A stretch of DNA of 64,000 nt from an uncultured Roseivirga sp. (GCA_947493005.1 CANLOY010000002.1:310001-374000); one strand, 5' to 3'; shown: positions 18,860 to 26,846, counted from the first letter of the stretch. The notes: generated by a model not told the origin, from the letters alone. Numbers and translations: made by a program.

Positions 18860-19872
18860 GCACAGCACAGCCCTTGGTCTCCATTATAATGGCCGTTAAA
18901 GATACAGCTCCATACTTAAGAGATTGTATTGATTCCATCATTGCTCAGACCTACTTGAATTGGGAACTCATAGCCATTAACGATCACTCATCTGACGGAA
19001 CACCAGAGATTATGGAATCATATGCTCAACTGGATTCCAGAGTTAAAGTCTTCCATAGTGACAGGCCAAAACTCATACCCACGCTCAAGTATGGCTACCA
19101 GTTTGCTAAAGGTGACTTAATCAACCGAATGGATTCAGATGACAAAATGCCCAAAGACAAGCTGGAGGTACTTGTTAATGAGTGGAATAAATACGGGAAA
19201 GGCACCATCATAGCAGGAGGCACAAAACACTTTGTGGATGAAGGAGAAGTTGGGGGTGGTTTCTTGAGATATGAAGAATGGCTCAATGATGTGGCCAGAC
19301 GTGGCATTCATTATCAAGAGGTTTACCAGGAGTGTGTAATCCCCTCTCACTGCTGGATTATTCATAAAGATGATTTCGACATGGTTGATGGGTTTAACCC
19401 TGAAGTGTACCCTGAGGACTATGACTTATGCTTCAGATTCTATAAGTACCAACTAAAAGTGATCGGCATAGATAAAATTCTGCATTATTGGCGTGACAGG
19501 TCTAATCGAATATCAAGAACCTGGGAGGAGTATAAAGACAACCGATATTTCGACATGAAGCTCAGGTACTTCTATCAACTAGATAGGCATTGGTCTAGAC
19601 CTCTTGTACTTTGGGGAGCAGGTCGAAATGGAAAAGACATGGCCAAACTGCTTCAAGCAGCAGGAGATAATTTTCATTGGGTTTGCGACAATAAGAAAAA
19701 AATCGGGTTAGATGTATATGGAGTCAAAATGGAACATTTCGACATTATTACCGAACTGGACAACCCTCAAATCATGATAGTTGTAGCCTCCCCTGAGGGG
19801 AAGACAGAAATCAGAGAATTGCTTAACTCCTGGAATAAAAAGCCTGTTGAAGATTATTGGTTATTTGCTTAA
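18856..19872 (+). CDS. Family 2 glycosyltransferase with a C-terminal Rossmann-like domain
   Basis: 338 residues from ATG 18856, which overlaps the epimerase stop (ATGA); an in-frame TTG lies 15 bases upstream. Residues 1-230 are a GT-A fold: VSIIMAVKDTAPYLRDCIDSI (8-28), nucleotide-binding NDHSSDGT (42-49), metal-binding DSD (93-95), and acceptor-side PEDYD (186-190). After about residue 249 comes a separate segment with VLWGAGRNGKDMAKLL (251-266), a glycine-rich motif like NAD or nucleotide-binding folds, and VVASPEGKTEIRELL. This resembles the N-terminal part of PglD-like proteins. The fusion is unusual; the extra domain may sense a nucleotide or hold the acceptor. No signal peptide or TM is seen. 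Confidence 0.87.
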   Translation: MSTAQPLVSIIMAVKDTAPYLRDCIDSIIAQTYLNWELIAINDHSSDGTPEIMESYAQLDSRVKVFHSDRPKLIPTLKYGYQFAKGDLINRMDSDDKMPKDKLEVLVNEWNKYGKGTIIAGGTKHFVDEGEVGGGFLRYEEWLNDVARRGIHYQEVYQECVIPSHCWIIHKDDFDMVDGFNPEVYPEDYDLCFRFYKYQLKVIGIDKILHYWRDRSNRISRTWEEYKDNRYFDMKLRYFYQLDRHWSRPLVLWGAGRNGKDMAKLLQAAGDNFHWVCDNKKKIGLDVYGVKMEHFDIITELDNPQIMIVVASPEGKTEIRELLNSWNKKPVEDYWLFA

Positions 19873-19881
19873 TATCAACTT

Positions 19882-20265
19882 ATGAACCTCAATCAAATCA
19901 CGGTACCATCACTTGACCTTACAAAATCGGTTTCTTTCTATAAAAAACTTGGACTGAAATTAATCGTAGAAGCACTACCTCATTATGCAAGGTTTGAATG
20001 CCCTGATGGCAATTCGACTTTCTCAATCCACCTCTGCGATAAACTACCGATTGGCGATGGCATTTATGTATATTTTGAATCAGAGAACCTGGATAATGAA
20101 GTGGAAAGACTGGTTCAAGAAGGGCTTGAGTTTGACGAACTTCCCAATGACAAAAGATGGTTATGGCGCGAAGCCAGGCTCAAAGATCCAGATGGAAACC
20201 AAATCATTTTATTTTACGGAGGTGAAAACAGGCTAAACCCTCCTTGGAGAATCAAAAATGAATAA
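19882..20265 (+). CDS. VOC family protein (glyoxalase/bleomycin resistance fold)
   Basis: 127-residue single VOC-domain protein. The betaalphabetabetabeta layout is visible: NLNQITVPSLDLTKSVSFYKKLGLKL at the N-terminus and KDPDGNQIILFYGG at the C-terminus, both typical. VOC proteins bind a metal and act as lyases, dioxygenases or drug-binding proteins. The function cannot be set from sequence. It follows the glycosyltransferase by 9 bases and precedes the DUF4177-like gene by 5, probably in one transcript. Confidence 0.85.
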   Translation: MNLNQITVPSLDLTKSVSFYKKLGLKLIVEALPHYARFECPDGNSTFSIHLCDKLPIGDGIYVYFESENLDNEVERLVQEGLEFDELPNDKRWLWREARLKDPDGNQIILFYGGENRLNPPWRIKNE

Positions 20266-20270
20266 ACACT

Positions 20271-20483
20271 ATGAAAAAATTTGAATACAAGATAATCACG
20301 ATCAAAGCAGAAAACCTTTACAATAAAAGTGCAAAAGCCAAAATGGAGACTCAGTTCTCTCTATGGGGAGAAGAAGGTTGGGATATGATTAAAATGGAGG
20401 CCATCTCAGCTGGAGGTCATATTACAAATGGATCAACTACTAAATCCTTTGTGGCTGTTTTTAAAAAAGAGAAAGAAGATTGA
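20271..20483 (+). CDS. Small DUF4177-like protein
   Basis: 70-residue protein with the pattern FEYKIITIK ... LWGEEGWDMIKMEA ... SFVAVFKKE, which matches the DUF4177 layout (an EYK strand, a G-W-E/D turn and a final FKR/FKK strand). Function unknown. It lies 5 bases after the VOC gene on the same strand. Confidence 0.7.
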   Translation: MKKFEYKIITIKAENLYNKSAKAKMETQFSLWGEEGWDMIKMEAISAGGHITNGSTTKSFVAVFKKEKED

Positions 20484-20497
20484 CTTGTTTTTTCAAA

Positions 20498-20524
20498 CAA
20501 AAAGAGCAGCCATAAAGCTGCTCT
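20498..20524 (-). terminator. Terminator for the minus-strand YHS operon
   Basis: Stem AGAGCAGC (20503-20510) with GCTGCTCT (20517-20524), loop CATAAA. Read on the minus strand it is followed by a run of T, so it ends the operon whose last stop is at 20550. On the plus strand there is no T-run. Confidence 0.75.
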
Positions 20525-20549
20525 CCTAACATTAACCAACACCACTTCC

Positions 20550-21011
20550 TTACATTTTTTTGCTTAAGGAAGGCCAGTTTGACTTAGCTTTCTTCGACAT
20601 TGTTTTTTCATCTGCAACCCAAAGCTGCTTAGCGTCTACTTCAATACTATTCAGGAACATGTAGAGCTTTCCATTACGTACCAGAAACTTATTAGGGTCC
20701 GTTCTGAACTTAGCTCCTACTGCAATTCCTGTTGCACAATACCCACCAAATTGTGGTAAATACTTCTGAGGGTTGGCATCGAACTTTTTCTTTTGATCAA
20801 CATCAACAAAGAAGTACTTCACCCCCTTGTATTCAGACTTAATATCCTTATCTCCTCTTTGAGCAAGATCAAGGTCTATATATGACACAGGGCTATAACC
20901 AGCCAAAGCAATTTTGCTGTCATCAATATTGTACTCGGCTTTGCTTTGTGCTGCTGCTTCAAAAGAAATGGCAAAAATTGCCGCTACCATAAATAATCTA
21001 ATCGTTTTCAT
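20550..21011 (-). CDS. Secreted YHS-domain protein
   Basis: 153-residue protein with a cleavable signal peptide (MKTIRLFMVAAIFAISFEAAAQ). The YHS-type core is visible: IALAGYSPVSYID, YKGVKYFFVDVDQKKKFDANPQKYLPQFGGYCATG, then PNKFLVRNGKLYMFLN and a final NWPSL. This is the usual order of the periplasmic YHS domain proteins. The conserved cysteine is in GGYCATG. Such proteins are thought to bind metals, but the role is not settled. It is the last gene of a minus-strand group with a small membrane protein and an NTF2-like protein. Confidence 0.85.
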   Translation of the reverse strand: MKTIRLFMVAAIFAISFEAAAQSKAEYNIDDSKIALAGYSPVSYIDLDLAQRGDKDIKSEYKGVKYFFVDVDQKKKFDANPQKYLPQFGGYCATGIAVGAKFRTDPNKFLVRNGKLYMFLNSIEVDAKQLWVADEKTMSKKAKSNWPSLSKKM

Positions 21012-21022
21012 TTTTATAAATT

Positions 21023-21391
21023 TTAGTTTGTTTGAATAGGTTCGTTGTGATCGGTCAGACTTACCACCAGATATACAACTGCTGCATTAATCAGGTAATA
21101 AATCATATCCAGACCTTCAAATTCAAGTGCAAAAGGCACTATCATAAAAGCGGTTGCCGCTATCAGGTCAATGGCAAGGTGACCATCAAAAGGTATCGTT
21201 CTGAAAAGACCATAGCGATAATCTGTCAGTCCACTAGCCAACAAAACAGTTACCCCAACAGTTACAGATATCCAAATTGCTAGCGGAGATGATTCTCCCA
21301 ATGAGAGTAGAAAAGGAGCAATGATTAACCCAACTCCCGCTGAGTAGTCAATAATTCCATGAAAAGTTGGAGAAATAATCCTGAGCTTCAT
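21023..21391 (-). CDS. Small integral membrane protein (SPW-repeat-like)
   Basis: 122 residues with four predicted TM helices (about 15-32, 37-54, 73-88, 93-110). The opening SPTFHGIIDYSAGVGLIIAPFLL and the middle LASGLTDYRYGLFRTIPFDGHLAIDLIAA resemble the SPW-repeat type of small membrane proteins. Function unknown. It lies 11 bases before the YHS gene and 6 bases after the NTF2-like gene, in one transcript. Confidence 0.7.
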   Translation of the reverse strand: MKLRIISPTFHGIIDYSAGVGLIIAPFLLSLGESSPLAIWISVTVGVTVLLASGLTDYRYGLFRTIPFDGHLAIDLIAATAFMIVPFALEFEGLDMIYYLINAAVVYLVVSLTDHNEPIQTN

Positions 21392-21397
21392 GATCTT

Positions 21398-21751
21398 CTA
21401 ACCTTTGAAGTACTGCTCGTGTACTATTTCTCCATTCTCCCATTTAGATCGTAAGATTTCATGCCATAATACTTGGCTCCCATCTTTCATGTCAAAATTG
21501 AAAGTGAACTCTGCAAAACTTACATCACCGTTAGCACTTGCATTGTGAAGAGTGATCTCATTCACATTAGCTATTGCGCCTGCAAAGCCACTCATTTTAT
21601 CGAGCATCTGTGCTTTATCAGATGTGGCTGTTCCATCAAAATCTAATGTAGAAGCGTTGTCAGCGAAAAACTTTTCGGTTGCTTCAACAATTTGTCCCTT
21701 TAGAATCATTTCATTCTTTTGGGCCAATAATTCAGTTACATTCTGTTCCAT
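21398..21751 (-). CDS. NTF2-like/SnoaL-type fold protein
   Basis: 117 residues from ATG 21751. A GTG 30 bases upstream is possible but adds only a lysine-rich leader. The pattern fits the cone-shaped NTF2 fold: a helix with VTELLAQKNEMILKGQIVEATEKFFADNAS, then curved strands with VSFAEFTFNFDMKDGSQVLWHEILRSKWENGEIVHEQYF. Proteins of this type are often small isomerases, or binding proteins of unknown ligand. It is preceded on the same strand by a double-HTH AraC regulator, which may control the group of three genes. Confidence 0.75.
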   Translation of the reverse strand: MEQNVTELLAQKNEMILKGQIVEATEKFFADNASTLDFDGTATSDKAQMLDKMSGFAGAIANVNEITLHNASANGDVSFAEFTFNFDMKDGSQVLWHEILRSKWENGEIVHEQYFKG

Positions 21752-21824
21752 TTGCTTTGTATTAAATCTTTTTGTTGACACAAAGCTAGGTGCAGCTAAA
21801 GCAGGGAATGCTACAAAATTCTCC

Positions 21825-22919
21825 CTAAAGAGTATACATTTGGGAGGTTTGGAAAATCAGAGGTGTGATGCCCTTATAGCGCTTAAAAAAAGAGGAGAAA
21901 TGATTGGGCTCTTTGAAGCCGAGGTGATAGGCAATATCAGTAACAGAAGTACTTTCAAGCAGTAGCGCTTCTGCTTCTTTGAGTATCTGGTTTCTAAGTA
22001 GTTCATGAAACCCTGTCCCAAGGTTTTTCTTGATTTTTCTGGAAAGTGTCTTCTCAGTAAGGTTCATTTTGTTGGCATAAAACCCAAGAAAACGTTCATC
22101 CTTATAATTCGCCTCCAACAGTCTCATAAATTCTAATACATCTGAATCTTCAGCTTTGAAGTCAAATGCCAACCTGAATTCTCCTGGAGTTTGTGAAGTA
22201 TAGGTTTTAAAGAACTTATTAAAATGAGAAGTATGGCCGAAGCCCAAATCATAGGAAATTTCCTTAGTGCTGTTACCTGTAAAAGCAACCTGCCGTTTTG
22301 CCTCTAACAGCCTTTTTTGCTGTGATATCTGATAGACAGTAGATTCTAGTTTTTTCTTGGTGAGACCTTTAACCGTATAAATACTCTCTCCAATCTGCTT
22401 AGCCACATCAGAGACCGATAGTTGGTTCCTGAAATTTGTATCTACAACTTCTTTTATATCGAAGAGTATATTCAATTCATTCATAGACACCCTAAACGGG
22501 TTCAGCGCAAGCCAGCTTTCAATAGAATTATCCAACAAACTATCATCGCTTTCTTTAATCTGAATAGCCTGAATATCCAGGTGACCAATATAACGTGTGT
22601 TGGTCACATTAATATGTCCCAGGCTAACTAAGTGTTTAAAAAGAAACCTGGAATCCCTACGTTGACTAACAAGGTCGCCTGTGAAGGTGTAAATTCTGAC
22701 ATGAATATCTCCACTGATCAGCTTGAAATACTGCCCTGGTGAGAAGAAAAAGCCAACACCAGAACTATAATTATAATTCTTAAAATCTACCTGAAACGCG
22801 CCTGCCCCTTTTGACAACACCACGAGTACGTAATCATCAAACCTGATTGTGCTGTATCGATCGGGAGCTAGTTCCTGAAATTTCAAAGTTGGTGGTGTTA
22901 ACAGTCCACCTGATAACAC
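21825..22919 (-). CDS. AraC family regulator with two tandem HTH domains
   Basis: 364-residue regulator. GTG at 22919 is used as the start because an in-frame TGA lies four codons upstream and no ATG is available. Residues 20-130 form a cupin-like N-terminal ligand region. Then come two AraC-type DNA-binding domains: the first at about 152-250 (ISYDLGFGHTSHFNKFFKTYTSQTPGEFR) and the second at about 262-356 (VTDIAYHLGFKEPNHFSSFFKRYKGITP). Normal AraC proteins have one such domain with two HTH motifs, so this protein would carry four. It lies just upstream of the NTF2-like/SPW/YHS group and probably controls it. Confidence 0.82.
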   Translation of the reverse strand: MLSGGLLTPPTLKFQELAPDRYSTIRFDDYVLVVLSKGAGAFQVDFKNYNYSSGVGFFFSPGQYFKLISGDIHVRIYTFTGDLVSQRRDSRFLFKHLVSLGHINVTNTRYIGHLDIQAIQIKESDDSLLDNSIESWLALNPFRVSMNELNILFDIKEVVDTNFRNQLSVSDVAKQIGESIYTVKGLTKKKLESTVYQISQQKRLLEAKRQVAFTGNSTKEISYDLGFGHTSHFNKFFKTYTSQTPGEFRLAFDFKAEDSDVLEFMRLLEANYKDERFLGFYANKMNLTEKTLSRKIKKNLGTGFHELLRNQILKEAEALLLESTSVTDIAYHLGFKEPNHFSSFFKRYKGITPLIFQTSQMYTL

Positions 22920-22963
22920 ATCAATTCATATGTTCAGTTCCATGCTATTATTGAAAAAAAGCA

Positions 22964-24331
22964 CTATCTCCTTCTAATTTGTCTGTAAGGAAATACAACT
23001 GGCGATTCATTCCCATCTTTCCCTACAGCGGCTACTCCGAAATAATAATTGTCAATAACAATACCTTCAAGTGTATGTTCATTTCCTTCAGCAACAAATT
23101 TCGAATTATCCCAGGTTGGAGAAGTTGTTAACCTCCAGTAAATCTTATACCCTGCAATATTAGGATCATCAGACTTTTCCCACTGTAAAGTAGTAGATGG
23201 ACGTACAGCCCCACCAATTCTCACTTCTTTTGGTGCTGGAGGCGCAAATGCCAATGATGCAAGTGATATTGCATTCACAGCAGTCAACTTCTTTGCATAT
23301 GGAAAATTAACTCCTTCTATCACATCTCCATATTTTATCCCATTCTCTTCTCTGATGTTCTGATGTTGACGGTTATAGTTTTCATGCGCTTCCATAATAC
23401 GCACACCTGCATAGCCAAGATCATTAAAAGGTCTATGGTGCCCTCCCCTGCCAAACCTATCCAAACGATAGATCATCATAGGATTCATTTCAGGCATGTA
23501 CGTTTTTACTTGTTTGTGTATATATCTGGCCAATTGCCGAGAGTTACCATCCACTTCTCCCCCCGTAAATCTTCTTGCTCCTCTTTGTCTATCTGTTTCA
23601 TTTGCTGAAGTAGGCTCAGAGAAAATTCTGAAAGCACGATTGTCAATTACTCCATCTACTCCCTCAATATTACCAATCATGTCGTTATTCAAAATACCTA
23701 TCATTTCCCAGTTATTAGCTTTTGCATAGTTAGCAAGGCCTCTTCCCCCAAACAGTCCTTGTTCTTCTCCTGAAAGTCCAACAAAGGCAATACTATGCTT
23801 AAACTTGTATTTAGAAAGAACTCTAGCCGCCTCAATAGTCCCGGCCATTCCCGATGCATTATCATTTGCACCTGGTGCATCTATTTCGTAATCCATTGTA
23901 TTAGATGCCCTGGAGTCAATATCTCCCGACATCATCACATAAGAGTTTGGATAATCTGTACCTCTTAATACTGCCACTACATTAACTATATAGGCATCTT
24001 TAGGCACACGCCTGTTTCCCTCTTTGGTAACTAAGTCTCTTTGATAGAAAACCTCTAAACAACCTCCACAAGATTTTGAAATGGCTTCAAACTCAGATTT
24101 GATCCATCTTCTGGCAGCACCAATCCCTCTGGTATCAGAAAGTGTATCAGAGAAAGTGTTTCTTGTTCCAAAGTTGGCTAGTCTTCTAATATCCCCCTCA
24201 ATTCTATTAGCAGATGTGGCATTGATTATATCATAAATACGAGTATCAATTTGAGGTGGCGCTTCTTGTGCATGAACAGTTTGAAAGCTAAATATCAATA
24301 AAACTAATAGTGTTTTTAGTAGATTTTTCAT
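22964..24331 (-). CDS. Secreted M28 family metallopeptidase with fibronectin type III-like tail
   Basis: 455 residues from ATG 24331, chosen because it begins a clean signal peptide (MKNLLKTLLVLLIFSFQTVHAQ); a longer upstream frame adds 40 unrelated residues. The catalytic domain has GDIDSR (136-141), DAPGANDNASG (151-161), the catalytic Glu in LSGEEQG (187-192), NNDMIGN (215-221) and GHHRPFNDLGYAGVR (297-311). In M28 aminopeptidases the first motif is usually GHYDSR; here the His is Asp137, an altered zinc ligand. The last 90 residues form a fibronectin III-like domain. It probably works as a periplasmic or secreted aminopeptidase or related hydrolase. The gene stands alone. Confidence 0.88.
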   Translation of the reverse strand: MKNLLKTLLVLLIFSFQTVHAQEAPPQIDTRIYDIINATSANRIEGDIRRLANFGTRNTFSDTLSDTRGIGAARRWIKSEFEAISKSCGGCLEVFYQRDLVTKEGNRRVPKDAYIVNVVAVLRGTDYPNSYVMMSGDIDSRASNTMDYEIDAPGANDNASGMAGTIEAARVLSKYKFKHSIAFVGLSGEEQGLFGGRGLANYAKANNWEMIGILNNDMIGNIEGVDGVIDNRAFRIFSEPTSANETDRQRGARRFTGGEVDGNSRQLARYIHKQVKTYMPEMNPMMIYRLDRFGRGGHHRPFNDLGYAGVRIMEAHENYNRQHQNIREENGIKYGDVIEGVNFPYAKKLTAVNAISLASLAFAPPAPKEVRIGGAVRPSTTLQWEKSDDPNIAGYKIYWRLTTSPTWDNSKFVAEGNEHTLEGIVIDNYYFGVAAVGKDGNESPVVFPYRQIRRR

Positions 24332-24559
24332 TAGGTAGCGAGTTGATATACAGGGCTTAAAATAGAAAACAATAACACATATGTAAATCCATTCTTGACT
24401 AACGGAATTAATTTCAAAATTATCTATTCCTAGTGTAGGGGAAACGACCATTTGAGGTGTATATCAATTACAATATTCTTAGAAAAAAGAATATTTTATA
24501 GCAAGTGTAACAAACCTGGCACATTGATTGTCGTATAAGTAGAGTAAGGAATATTAGAA

Positions 24560-24673
24560 ATGAAAAAGAGAACATTATTTTTAACAGCAGCAGTAATCGC
24601 CACAGGTCTAGGTATTTACAGTATTGCAGGAAAGAAAATTGCACTTCCAAAGAAAAAAGGCAGCAAAAAGTAA
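24560..24673 (+). CDS. 37-codon gene for a small membrane-anchored basic peptide
   Basis: ATG at 24560, TAA at 24671-24673. The peptide starts MKKR, has one hydrophobic helix (LFLTAAVIATGLGIYSIA) and ends with a strongly basic tail (KKIALPKKKGSKK). It would insert as a single-span or signal-like peptide with the basic tail on one face of the membrane. It is followed by a good terminator at 24725-24749 with no other gene between, so it looks like a self-contained transcription unit. It is not similar to its neighbours and is too short for family assignment. Confidence 0.55.
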   Translation: MKKRTLFLTAAVIATGLGIYSIAGKKIALPKKKGSKK

Positions 24674-24724
24674 ACGCTGTTTCTTTAGAAACTTTCTACC
24701 TCGTTAAATACTGTTAAGATATGC

Positions 24725-24749
24725 AGCCTCGGTATACCCGGGGCTTTTT
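24725..24749 (+). terminator. Terminator after the small membrane peptide gene
   Basis: Stem AGCCTCGG (24725-24732) with CCGGGGCT (24738-24745), one G-U pair, loop TATAC, then TTTT. It separates the small peptide gene from the gene at 24791. Confidence 0.75.
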
Positions 24750-24790
24750 AGTATCTAAACTTTGTTAATTTTATCATTTAAACTAATCCA

Positions 24791-25375
24791 ATGAAGAAAA
24801 TCACCATTCTAGTTTTCTTGTGTGCTTTCTATTCCTTCAAGGCTTATGGTCAGATACGTCCTGAAGACCCAAGGTTATTCATTGATTCTGCAGTGGTCTT
24901 AATGGATGAACAAAAGTATCTGGAAGCGGATGGGTATTTTATGACTGCATTAAGCAAAATTGATTTACTCCCTGCAGACTTCTGTTTCTTCTTTGGTAAA
25001 AACTCCCTGTTTCTCAAAAAATACACTCAAAGTATTGACTGGTTGAATAAATACCTAGAACTGAAGGGTAGTAAAGGACAGTTTTCAAAAGAAACTTTAA
25101 CACTTCTTGAAAAGGCTGAAGAGGGTTTCAGAGTTAACAGAGGTAGCACTTCTTCTGCGGACGTTAATAGTAAATTCTTCTACCTCAATACAATCAAGTG
25201 TGATGATGATAAGCCTATCGTTTGTCCGGTTTGCAAGGGTAATGATGTGATTATAAGTACTGACCGGCTGGGAGAGAAGGTTTATAAAGAATGCCCCTAC
25301 TCTACGAATGGTGTCCTTACTTGTACAGAATATAACTTACTTATACAGGGTAACCTGAAACCTAAGCGGAAATAG
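24791..25375 (+). CDS. Secreted protein of unknown function with a C-terminal cysteine pair motif
   Basis: 194 residues with a signal peptide (MKKITILVFLCAFYSFKAYGQ). The middle is helical with a weak tetratricopeptide-like look (ADGYFMTALSKIDLL, SIDWLNKYLELKG). Near the C-terminus are two CxxC-type groups, IVCPVCKGND and KECPYSTNGVLTC, which would form a zinc ribbon in a cytoplasmic protein. In an exported protein they may hold a metal or form disulfides. I do not recognise the family. It lies between a terminator and the twin membrane-anchored proteins. Confidence 0.7.
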   Translation: MKKITILVFLCAFYSFKAYGQIRPEDPRLFIDSAVVLMDEQKYLEADGYFMTALSKIDLLPADFCFFFGKNSLFLKKYTQSIDWLNKYLELKGSKGQFSKETLTLLEKAEEGFRVNRGSTSSADVNSKFFYLNTIKCDDDKPIVCPVCKGNDVIISTDRLGEKVYKECPYSTNGVLTCTEYNLLIQGNLKPKRK

Positions 25376-25423
25376 AATTTATTTTTTTGAATTATCTTTC
25401 TTCTTGATTTAACTGGTAATATC

Positions 25424-26095
25424 ATGTTAAAAAAAGGAAAGAGAGGAAAGGCGCTAGAATACTTATTGGAGTTCTTCATTGTACTCATAGGAATCTGTAT
25501 TGCCTTTTGGCTTGGAGAACAAACCGAACAAGGAAAGAAAAACAAGCTTGAAACACAATACCTCGAAGACCTGATTGAAGATTTAAGAGCTGATATAGAG
25601 TTAATTGAATACTTAAATACATTGCTCGATGCTAAAACTGAGTTTCTCAAAGAAGGAATATCTTTCTTCACTGACCCTTCTTCTCTAATTAAACTGGAAA
25701 GCATTCCTGATTATATAGACCAGATGACAGACATTGACTTATTCTATGCAAACGACTTTACTTATGGTTCTCTAAGGCAGAGTGGTGACTTAAAGCTGAT
25801 TAAAAATCATGATGTCAGAAAAAACCTGGTCCAACTCTATTCATCATATGAATCTATTGAAAAAGAGCAAAATGATTTGATAGAAGCTTTAGAAAACAAC
25901 CTATCTCCCATTTACTTCAAAAACTTCGATGCTGCCAATAAAAGAATAATTAATAAGTCATATTTCAAAAGTCCTGAACTCTCCAATTTTATGATGTTCA
26001 CTCTAGATAAAATGAACATCATATCGGTTTATTTCGAAAGGTCTAATACCATAGCACAACAAACACTGGATTCTATTATAACCCAATTGAAATAG
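25424..26095 (+). CDS. Membrane-anchored protein of unknown function (DUF6090-like)
   Basis: 223 residues. A short basic N-terminus is followed by one TM helix (about 11-30, EYLLEFFIVLIGICIAFWLG) and then a long, mostly helical region likely to form a coiled coil (LETQYLEDLIEDLRADIELIEYLNTLLDAK). The layout and motifs such as FAND/YGSLRQSGDLKLIKNHDVRKNL resemble the DUF6090 group in Bacteroidota, which is of unknown function. The next gene is a clear paralogue, so the pair arose by tandem duplication. No enzyme motif is seen. Confidence 0.7.
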   Translation: MLKKGKRGKALEYLLEFFIVLIGICIAFWLGEQTEQGKKNKLETQYLEDLIEDLRADIELIEYLNTLLDAKTEFLKEGISFFTDPSSLIKLESIPDYIDQMTDIDLFYANDFTYGSLRQSGDLKLIKNHDVRKNLVQLYSSYESIEKEQNDLIEALENNLSPIYFKNFDAANKRIINKSYFKSPELSNFMMFTLDKMNIISVYFERSNTIAQQTLDSIITQLK

Positions 26096-26138
26096 TTATG
26101 ATGCAGCCTTATGAGATTTAGTCGGTCTTTTTCCAATA

Positions 26139-26846
26139 ATGCGTTATATGAAGAGGAGAAATAATACCAGAATCAAAGAGTATTTCATTGAGTTTATAAT
26201 TGTGATTTTGGGAATCACAATAGCTTTTTGGCTAACCAATCAGAGCGAACTTAGAAAAGAGAAACGTCTTGAAAAAGCTTATCTGAAGCAACTTCTCGAT
26301 GATCTCAACCAAGATATAGAGTCTTTCAATATTACTACAAAGTTCAACAAGAATAAAACTGCATCACTAAACGAATGCCTCATATATATAGTTGAACATC
26401 AAGGCATGCTATCAGCCGACACTATTGCCAAATATGCTCTTCAGGTAGGAAACTATAACTTCTTTTATCCAAGCAATCACACCTACTTAACACTTCAACA
26501 GAGCGGAGATTTAAGGCTGCTACAAAGTCAAAAACTAAAGAAAAACCTGGTCGTCCTATATCAATCTTACAATTTGATTAAGAACGAACAAGATAACCTG
26601 ATTCAAGCTCTCGATGATAACTTTTTCCCAGAACTATACACAAATGTAGACATGATTACCGGTAGGGTAACTAATAAGAAATACTTTACTACAACTCAGT
26701 GCACTAATTTTCTGGCTTTCACCAAGCAACAGACTCAACAGTTGATAAGACAGGAAGAAATTTCAAAAAGACTAGCTCAGGAAACCTCAAACCTAATAAT
26801 AACTGAACTAGGACTCACACAAACGAGTAAGAGTGAAATGAATTAG
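26139..26846 (+). CDS. Paralogue of the preceding membrane-anchored protein
   Basis: 235 residues with the same plan as the neighbour at 25424: N-terminal TM helix (EYFIEFIIVILGITIAFWL) and helical domain (LEKAYLKQLLDDLNQDIES). The shared motif reads LTLQQSGDLRLLQSQKLKKNLVVLY here against YGSLRQSGDLKLIKNHDVRKNLVQLY in the neighbour. ATG 26139 is used; ATG 26148 is also possible. Its last 39 bases overlap, tail to tail, the end of the minus-strand nucleoside phosphorylase gene. Function unknown. Confidence 0.7.
   Translation: MRYMKRRNNTRIKEYFIEFIIVILGITIAFWLTNQSELRKEKRLEKAYLKQLLDDLNQDIESFNITTKFNKNKTASLNECLIYIVEHQGMLSADTIAKYALQVGNYNFFYPSNHTYLTLQQSGDLRLLQSQKLKKNLVVLYQSYNLIKNEQDNLIQALDDNFFPELYTNVDMITGRVTNKKYFTTTQCTNFLAFTKQQTQQLIRQEEISKRLAQETSNLIITELGLTQTSKSEMN

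Noticed and set aside
24332-24451. 40-residue extension of the M28 peptidase
   Set aside because: It precedes a perfect signal peptide and has no family likeness.
26148-26846. ATG 26148 as the start of the second membrane-anchored paralogue
   Set aside because: Either ATG keeps the TM helix; the longer form is kept by default.
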